From positions 1 through 5,595 of the forward strand of contig CALXRJ010000062.1 in NCBI GenBank assembly GCA_944390615.1: a DNA stretch of 5,595 nt, written 5' to 3'. The notes below the pieces were generated by a model, which did no database searches, was not told the origin of the DNA, and was given only the letters and a program-made list of their open reading frames with translations. The position numbers and the translations under genes were made by a program. This document shows, piece by piece, positions 1 through 4,290 of the stretch (position 1 is the first letter of the stretch; every line of letters starts with the position of its first letter). Origin of the DNA: an uncultured Clostridia bacterium (GTDB lineage Bacteria > Bacillota > Clostridia > TANB77 > CAG-508).

Positions 1-680
1 CTATGCAAGCATTAGGAGAGGGAATTCAAGCATTAAACTTCAAAAAGCAAACCTTTGCAGAGCAAATGCAAGGTGTTATAAAATTAGACACACCTTTTGG
101 AAAAAAAGAAGAAAAAATAGGCAAAAATGGTAAACCTAAAAAACAAGTAAGCTTTTCTTTAAAAGGAAAAATGGATAAAACAGAAGTCATGTTAATTCGA
201 TGCGCGATTGCAATTATTTTAATTAATGTGATATTTATCATATTTTCCAAAGTATTATATAACCAAATGGAAAATAAACAAGGAGAGGTAGAAGGATTAA
301 TCACAGCAGAAAAAGAAGAAATTAGTAAAATAAATACAGACATCAATTCTTTAAATCTAAAAAACACAAAATATGTATCCTTAACAGAAGAATTAAAAGC
401 AATCAATGACAAGATTAGTAATATAGCGGAAATGAAAAATTCAATACCAAATTTACTAAATCAAATCATGTTTATCATACCAGAAAGTGTACAACTTACC
501 TCAATTGAAAATACAACAGGCAAAAAAATAACCATTGTTGCACAAGCGGATGATTATGATCAGTTAGGATATTTTATTGCTAAAATAAAAGTAGAAGAAA
601 TCTTAAAAGATGTGGTTTCTTCTAGTGGACAAAAAAACGGGAATATCGTAACTGTTACAATAGAAGGAGAGTTACCATGA
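1..680 (+). CDS. pilN: PilM-PilN-like type IV pilus assembly protein, 3' part
   Basis: The gene is cut by the left edge. The reading frame is open from base 3, and the Met there is probably internal rather than the true start. Residues are numbered from that Met. Residues 1-13 (ALGEGIQALNF) resemble the C-terminal end of PilM-type actin-like ATPases. A basic linker follows (about 30-60), then one membrane segment (about 62-84), a coiled-coil stretch (about 88-145), and a PilN-like alpha/beta domain (about 148-222) with the family pattern LLNQ...IPESVQLTSIE, then hydrophobic beta strands. Known role of the family: PilM binds the PilN tail in the cytoplasm, and PilN pairs with PilO outside the membrane to form the alignment complex. 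Here both parts seem to be one chain, as in GspL of type II secretion. It ends in a 4-bp ATGA overlap with pilO, indicating translational coupling. The PilN call is firm; the PilM part rests on a short remnant. Confidence 0.82.
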   Translation, partial: MQALGEGIQALNFKKQTFAEQMQGVIKLDTPFGKKEEKIGKNGKPKKQVSFSLKGKMDKTEVMLIRCAIAIILINVIFIIFSKVLYNQMENKQGEVEGLITAEKEEISKINTDINSLNLKNTKYVSLTEELKAINDKISNIAEMKNSIPNLLNQIMFIIPESVQLTSIENTTGKKITIVAQADDYDQLGYFIAKIKVEEILKDVVSSSGQKNGNIVTVTIEGELP

Positions 681-1408
681 GAAAAATATTAATAAGTATA
701 TTGGTTTGTTTATTATTAATTGGTTCTGTCTTTTTTATGGTAAATGGAATGAGCAAAATAGATGTCAAAGGTTTCAAAGGAATAAGCGAAAAAAATGATG
801 AATTAGATGCTAAAATATTAGAACTATCCAATGTCATTAGTGTTACCTATGAAAATACAGCGTCTAACCTAAGACGTACAGCCAATACCTTACAAGAAAG
901 CAAAACCGAATATGAAAACCAAGCCATATTATCTAGTGCCAATAGTCCTAGTTATGCTGCCCAATTAGAATCATATGATATAGATTATTTATGGACAAGA
1001 CTTGGAAACTATGCAAAAGAAGAAGGGGTCATCATAAAAATTGACTTAGTAGCTAGTGGTACCAGTAAAAATTTATATGATTTAAATTTCACTGTTACAG
1101 GAGGCTATGTCAACATTACAGACTTTATTTATGATATAGAAAATGACTCAAATTTAGGATTTAAAATTGATGAATTTAAAATGGGCTCACAATCGGGATC
1201 AACAGTTTATGCTACATTTTCTTGTAACGAAATCCCAATTATTGTAGGAAATGTAGATTCTACAGAAAATACGGATACAACAGGAACCACCAATAGTACC
1301 AACACCAATACAACAAATACAACCAACACAACCAACACAACCAACACAACAGGTTCCAATACAACTAGCACAAATGAGACCACAGCAACCAATAGTACAA
1401 ATTCTTAA
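677..1408 (+). CDS. pilO: PilO-like type IV pilus inner-membrane assembly protein with Thr/Asn-rich tail
   Basis: This is a 243-residue bitopic protein. It has a short cytoplasmic start, a membrane segment (about 4-23), a coiled-coil region (about 35-85), a small alpha/beta domain (about 98-190) with the typical PilO run DLNFTVTGGYVNITDFIYDI, and a low-complexity tail (about 195-243) made almost only of Thr, Asn and Ser. PilO normally dimerises with PilN and links the ATPase platform to the outer parts of the pilus machine. The start is fixed by the 4-bp overlap with the upstream stop (ATGA at 677-680) and an AGGAGA ribosome binding site at 665-670. The gene order N-O supports the call, since sequence conservation in PilO is low. 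The tail is not part of the usual family and contains a 9-bp tandem repeat at DNA level. It would lie outside the membrane, in or near the cell wall. Confidence 0.85.
   Translation: MRKILISILVCLLLIGSVFFMVNGMSKIDVKGFKGISEKNDELDAKILELSNVISVTYENTASNLRRTANTLQESKTEYENQAILSSANSPSYAAQLESYDIDYLWTRLGNYAKEEGVIIKIDLVASGTSKNLYDLNFTVTGGYVNITDFIYDIENDSNLGFKIDEFKMGSQSGSTVYATFSCNEIPIIVGNVDSTENTDTTGTTNSTNTNTTNTTNTTNTTNTTGSNTTSTNETTATNSTNS
1307..1351 (+). repeat. 9-bp tandem repeat encoding five Asn-Thr-Thr units
   Basis: Five consecutive 9-bp units encode NTT (pilO residues 211-225). The unit AACACAACC is exact at 1325-1333 and 1334-1342. The flanking units differ by one or two third-codon-position changes (AAT for AAC, ACA for ACC). 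Because the unit is a multiple of three, slippage would lengthen or shorten the tail without breaking the frame. Confidence 0.85.
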
Positions 1409-1423
1409 AATGAGGAGGTAAAA

Positions 1424-1855
1424 ATGGCTAAAACAATAAAAGAAATCATTATTATGTTATTAGTATGTTTAGTAACGATGCTAGTTTTAGCAATAGCCTT
1501 ATATCAATATATTCCTAACAGAAAAGCAGTTCCGGAAATTACAACATATGTTGCCTCAGAAGATGTGCAAGATTTACTAGAGGATGATATTGATCAAAGA
1601 AGTGATGACGAACAAGTTATTTTAACATATGAAGTAACAGCAAATGATCTAAATAATTATCAAAGTACAAATGATTATATTCCAGGAAAATCAAATCCTT
1701 TTGCTGCTTATACAAGTTCACCTGAAGAGGAAGAAAATCAAGCAACTACAGCAGGAGAAAATACTACAGAAGAACAAACAGCAACCAATTCTAGTTCCAA
1801 TAAAGTAACTGAATCATCACCAAGTGTATATTCACAAAATACAGGAACGAAATAA
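1424..1855 (+). CDS. Small bitopic membrane protein with NPF motif, possible PilP analogue
   Basis: This 143-residue protein has an N-terminal membrane segment (about 8-28), an acidic middle (about 40-75), a short conserved-looking motif YIPGKSNPF (85-93), and a disordered Glu/Thr/Ser/Asn-rich tail (about 97-143). I do not recognise a named family. It sits directly after pilN-pilO, where Gram-negative T4P operons carry pilP. PilP proteins have a G-R-x-DPF motif just before their folded domain, and the Y-x-x-GK-x-NPF here resembles it. There is no folded domain after the motif, and no lipoprotein cysteine, so any relation is at most to the PilN/PilO-contacting segment of PilP. An excellent ribosome binding site, AGGAGG at 1413-1418, sits 5 bases before the ATG, and the gap from pilO is 15 bp. 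The operon role is inferred from position. Confidence 0.75.
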   Translation: MAKTIKEIIIMLLVCLVTMLVLAIALYQYIPNRKAVPEITTYVASEDVQDLLEDDIDQRSDDEQVILTYEVTANDLNNYQSTNDYIPGKSNPFAAYTSSPEEEENQATTAGENTTEEQTATNSSSNKVTESSPSVYSQNTGTK

Positions 1856-1862
1856 ATTGATA

Positions 1863-1892
1863 TTAACATTATATTGTTTCAACCAATATAAT
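1863..1892 (+). promoter_or_regulatory. Candidate sigma-A promoter for the major pilin gene
   Basis: TTAACA (1863-1868) and a perfect TATAAT (1887-1892) are separated by 18 bp, in the only sizeable gap upstream of the pilin gene. The transcript would start near 1899, leaving a leader of about 30 nt. In such AT-rich DNA, matches arise by chance, so this is a candidate supported mainly by its location. Confidence 0.5.
1868..1892. repeat. Inverted repeat (9-bp arms) overlapping the pilin promoter
   Basis: ATTATATTG (1868-1876) and CAATATAAT (1884-1892) are perfect reverse complements around a 7-nt loop. The repeat fills the spacer and -10 box of the candidate promoter, so it could be an operator for a dimeric regulator. 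It could also be an RNA hairpin in read-through transcripts from pilO. No T-run follows it, so it is not a convincing terminator. Confidence 0.5.
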
Positions 1893-1929
1893 TTCAAATA
1901 AAAAATTCAAATGAGAGGGGGGAAAACAA

Positions 1930-2391
1930 ATGAAAAACAACCAAAAAGGTATCACTCTTATTGCTTTAGTTGTAACAATCATTGTTCTATTAATATTAGC
2001 AGGTGTATCAATTGCTATGTTATCAGGAGAGAATGGTATTTTGAAAAAAGCATCTCAAGCAGATGCAGAAAACCAATTAGGAGCTGCTAATGACGCTGTT
2101 AGCTTATATGTAACAGAAGAAATAGCAAACTTCTATGAAGAAGCATATGTTGCTCAAAATTCTACAACTCTTCAAGCAGGATTAGATGCATACTTAGAAG
2201 AAAAAGTTACAAATGCAACTTTAACAGCTGCAATTGATAATGCAGATATAACAGTAGCAACACCAGCTTCAGATGCTGGAGTAACAGATGAAATTGTTTT
2301 AACAATTACAGATAATCACTATACTTATACATCAACAGGAACTGTTACAAACGGAAAAATAGTATGGGCAATAACAAAAACAGAAGTTTAA
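1930..2391 (+). CDS. pilA: Type IV prepilin, probable major pilin
   Basis: This 153-residue prepilin has a 7-residue basic leader MKNNQKG, a predicted cleavage site after Gly7, and a hydrophobic N-terminal helix (about 8-31, ITLIALVVTIIVLLILAGVS). The SGENGIL turn (32-38) and an amphipathic helix (about 39-70) follow, as in many clostridial pilins, and then a Thr-rich beta-strand region (about 93-153). The mature protein (about 146 residues) has no cysteine, so there is no disulfide-closed D-region. Position +5 of the mature pilin is Ala, not the usual Glu. The calls 'major' and pilA are inferences from three things: it has its own candidate promoter, it has a terminator directly after it, and it is the most typical pilin here. 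The G-rich ribosome binding site (GAGGGGGG, 1915-1922) lies 7 bases before the ATG. PilD encoded next door would cleave and methylate it, and PilB would power its polymerisation. Confidence 0.9.
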   Translation: MKNNQKGITLIALVVTIIVLLILAGVSIAMLSGENGILKKASQADAENQLGAANDAVSLYVTEEIANFYEEAYVAQNSTTLQAGLDAYLEEKVTNATLTAAIDNADITVATPASDAGVTDEIVLTITDNHYTYTSTGTVTNGKIVWAITKTEV

Positions 2392-2409
2392 TTTTTTATA
2401 ATAAAATAA

Positions 2410-2453
2410 TTAAGAAAAAGCATATGCATGCTATATGCATATGCTTTTCTTAA
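2410..2453. terminator. Rho-independent terminator after the pilin gene, probably bidirectional
   Basis: A perfect 10-bp stem, GCATATGCAT (2420-2429) with ATGCATATGC (2435-2444), encloses a 5-nt loop. It is extended by an A-run on the left (2412-2419) pairing with TTTTCTT (2445-2451), with one bulged A, and by TTAA ends. On the + strand TTTTCTT is the U-tract; on the - strand TTTTTCTT serves likewise. It lies 18 bp after the pilin stop and 23 bp before the pilD start. It probably ends most pilin transcripts, with some read-through into pilD. Confidence 0.8.
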
Positions 2454-2476
2454 AAAATAAAACGAAGGAAATAAAA

Positions 2477-3286
2477 ATGAACATATTCTTATATTTTATT
2501 TTATTTATCATGGGAACATTATTCGGAAGTTTTTATACACTTGCCGTATATCGAATACCAAAAAAAATAGATATTATACACACCCATTCATTTTGCCCGA
2601 ATTGTAACCATAAACTAGGTTTTTTTGAATTAATTCCAGTTTGGAGTTACCTATTTTTAGGGGGAAAATGTAAAAGCTGTAAACAAAAAATAAGACCAAG
2701 ATATTTTATATTAGAAGTCTTATCTGGTTTAGCATTTGTTTTAGTTGCAATTGGCTTAAAAATTGATGCATATCATTTTAATATAGAAACCTTAATAAGA
2801 TTTGCATTTATTATTCTTTATTTCACTGCTATATTTATCATAGCTGGAATTGATAAAGAATACAGAAAAATTGAAAAAAGTGTATTATACTATAGTTTTG
2901 CGGTATCCTGTAGCTACATAATATATCTATGCATAATGGGGCAAACTAGTATTTATAGATATGTGATGTATCTAGTCACATTAATTTTATTATTGATTTT
3001 AGATAGTGAAAAGCAAATTCAAGAAGCAAAGCCAAGCTATTTATTTGAAGTATTAATGTTAATTATTGTTATGCTAATTAATACAAATGTGTTTGTAACA
3101 ACTACCTCTATAGTAATTGTATTTTTAGCAATTGGTATTACCAAAATAATTTGGTATGCAAAAAATGCTTTTAATCAATCCAAAAAAGAGCATAAAAATA
3201 TGGTAGAAATCTATAAATTTGGTTATTTGTTTGGCATTACAAATGTGATACTATTTATTAGCCAATTCTATTATTTTTACCAATAA
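2477..3286 (+). CDS. pilD: Prepilin peptidase (type IV leader peptidase)
   Basis: PilD is a polytopic aspartic protease of the A24 family. It cuts prepilin leaders on the cytoplasmic face after Gly, and many members also N-methylate the new N-terminus. This 269-residue protein begins with a membrane segment carrying GSFYTLAVYRIPK (17-29), which matches the family GSFLNVVIYRLP. A cytosolic zinc-type domain with CPNC (40-43) and CKSC (65-68) follows, including ELIPVWSYLFLGGKC and IRPRYFILE. Several more membrane helices come after (about 83-97, 106-124, 135-154, 160-175, 188-224, 247-265). The first catalytic Asp is probably Asp126 in GIDKEYRKIEKS, although the usual IP[DN] that follows is IEKS. 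The second catalytic motif, GxGD, is not visible. The start at 2477 is chosen over an in-frame ATG at 2435 because AAGGAA (2465-2470) precedes it and the earlier start lies inside the terminator hairpin. Confidence 0.9.
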   Translation: MNIFLYFILFIMGTLFGSFYTLAVYRIPKKIDIIHTHSFCPNCNHKLGFFELIPVWSYLFLGGKCKSCKQKIRPRYFILEVLSGLAFVLVAIGLKIDAYHFNIETLIRFAFIILYFTAIFIIAGIDKEYRKIEKSVLYYSFAVSCSYIIYLCIMGQTSIYRYVMYLVTLILLLILDSEKQIQEAKPSYLFEVLMLIIVMLINTNVFVTTTSIVIVFLAIGITKIIWYAKNAFNQSKKEHKNMVEIYKFGYLFGITNVILFISQFYYFYQ

Positions 3287-3298
3287 CAAGGAGAAAAC

Positions 3299-3785
3299 AT
3301 GAATCTTAGAAATAATAATGGATTTACAGGTATTGATATTGCCATAGCAGTTATCATTATTTTAATTTTTATTCCGACCGTATTTGGTATTACGTATAAT
3401 ATCCATAAAACGAATCGAGCAATTGATGCTGAAACAGAAGCTACCAGTATCCGGAGTAGAAGTACTAGAACTTGCTAAATCAGAAAATTATCAAGAAGTT
3501 ACCTTTTCAGAAAATAGCCAATTTGTAAAAGATTTAAATGCTAAATACTCACCTTCTGATGATACAGATACAGAAGAAGCTGATTATGCGTACCAATACT
3601 ATATAGCAAAAGGAAAACAAAGTGCAAGCTATTTGATACAAATTGGTTTAAAAAATTATTATCCAGCAGACATAGAAAAAGAAAAACAAGAAGATTTGAT
3701 AAAAATTTTAACAGTAAAAGTATTTTATGCAGTTGGCAATGAAAGAAAATCGGTTGATTTTAGTATCACATTACAAAATGCATAA
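3299..3785 (+). pseudogene. Minor type IV prepilin gene, frameshifted near codon 51
   Basis: AAGGAG (3288-3293) precedes an ATG at 3299. That frame encodes a leader MNLRNNNG, a cleavage site before FTGIDIAIAV, and a hydrophobic helix (about 14-32). It stops at 3476-3478 after only 59 codons. The rest of the protein is in the +1 frame, open to a TAA at 3783-3785. Removing one C from the CC at 3451-3452 joins the two parts smoothly as ...AETEATSIGVEVLELAKSENY..., giving a 161-residue pilin-like protein with an acidic, Tyr-rich globular part. The mature +5 residue is Asp, a conservative replacement of the usual Glu. A long intact second half shows that the break is recent or a sequencing error. 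It sits 12 bp after pilD and is probably a minor (initiator or tip) pilin of this operon. A separate gene starting at the in-frame ATG at 3384 is unlikely, because it has no ribosome binding site and lies inside the pilin helix region. Confidence 0.82.
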
Positions 3786-3811
3786 AAATATTTTAGAAAG
3801 GAACTAGTAAG

Positions 3812-4267
3812 TTGAAAGCAAATAAAGGAATTACCATGACCTCTTTAGTTATTTATATTGTAGGACTTTTCATTGTAATTGCAACAATGAGTACATTTAC
3901 AGGCTACTTTTATCAAAATTTAGATACAGTAGTTATCAGTCAAAATGCTTCCGAACAATATGCCAAGCTATTAGCCTATATAACAAAAGATGTAAATGCA
4001 GACGATTTAGAATTTATTCAGTCAGGAGTGGATAGCCAGGTATGTTTCATATTTAAATTTAAAGAGGAACAAGAACACCAATATATTTATCAAAACAGTA
4101 AAATTTATTATTTAGACTGCAACACAGAAGAAGAAAAAAAAATAATTTTATGTAGTGATGTTTCAGCTATAAATGTTTTTGATTATGCAGATGGAAAAAT
4201 AAATATTGATTTAAAAATAGGAGAGGAAAGTTTTTCTACCTCCTTAAACGTAAATATGAAAAACTAA
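3812..4267 (+). CDS. Minor type IV prepilin-like protein (possibly PulJ/ComGF-type)
   Basis: This 151-residue protein starts at a TTG codon. The start is supported by AAAGGAA (3797-3803), 8 bases upstream, and by the fact that it gives a proper 6-residue leader MKANKG. The predicted mature N-terminus is ITMTSLVIYIVGLFIVIATM, a hydrophobic helix (about 7-33), followed by an amphipathic helix and a beta-rich part. That part has alternating strands such as YIYQNSKIYYL (about 91-101), INVFDYADGKINIDLKIG (about 120-137) and FSTSLNVNM. This strand pattern recalls PulJ/ComGF-type minor pilins, but that is a resemblance of layout only. The mature +5 residue is Ser instead of Glu. Three cysteines (78, 103, 114) may be free or paired. 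It lies 26 bp after the frameshifted pilin gene and 23 bp before pilB, in the same operon. Confidence 0.82.
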   Translation: MKANKGITMTSLVIYIVGLFIVIATMSTFTGYFYQNLDTVVISQNASEQYAKLLAYITKDVNADDLEFIQSGVDSQVCFIFKFKEEQEHQYIYQNSKIYYLDCNTEEEKKIILCSDVSAINVFDYADGKINIDLKIGEESFSTSLNVNMKN

Positions 4268-4290
4268 ACCAAAGAAAGGAAACAAATATT

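Noticed and set aside
26..412. 128-residue open frame on the - strand inside the PilM-PilN gene
   Set aside because: It is a shadow of the + strand coding sequence, with no ribosome binding site and no recognisable domain.
1301..1360. CRISPR-like short repeats
   Set aside because: The units are 9 bp, contiguous without spacers, and in coding frame, so this is a coding tandem repeat.
1207..1392. Hydrophobic Val/Leu-rich open frame on the - strand opposite the PilO tail
   Set aside because: It is simply the reverse complement of the Thr/Asn repeat, which reads as Val/Leu codons. There is no start signal.
1856..1929. c-di-GMP riboswitch before the pilin gene, as known for some clostridial pilins
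   Set aside because: The gap is only 74 bp and contains no recognisable conserved riboswitch core. The single AT-rich hairpin does not match the known fold.
2397..2402. TATAAT box just after the pilin stop as a promoter for pilD
   Set aside because: No -35-like sequence is found at a proper distance, and the terminator hairpin would lie directly downstream of the start.
2435..2476. Upstream in-frame ATG adding 14 residues (MHMLFLKNKTKEIK) to PilD
   Set aside because: It lies inside the terminator hairpin and has no ribosome binding site. The ATG at 2477 has a good one and begins directly with the membrane helix.
3384..3460. Independent gene starting at the ATG at 3384
   Set aside because: Its first residues are the out-of-frame reading of the pilin helix region. 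No ribosome binding site is present, and the join by a one-base change explains the whole region better.
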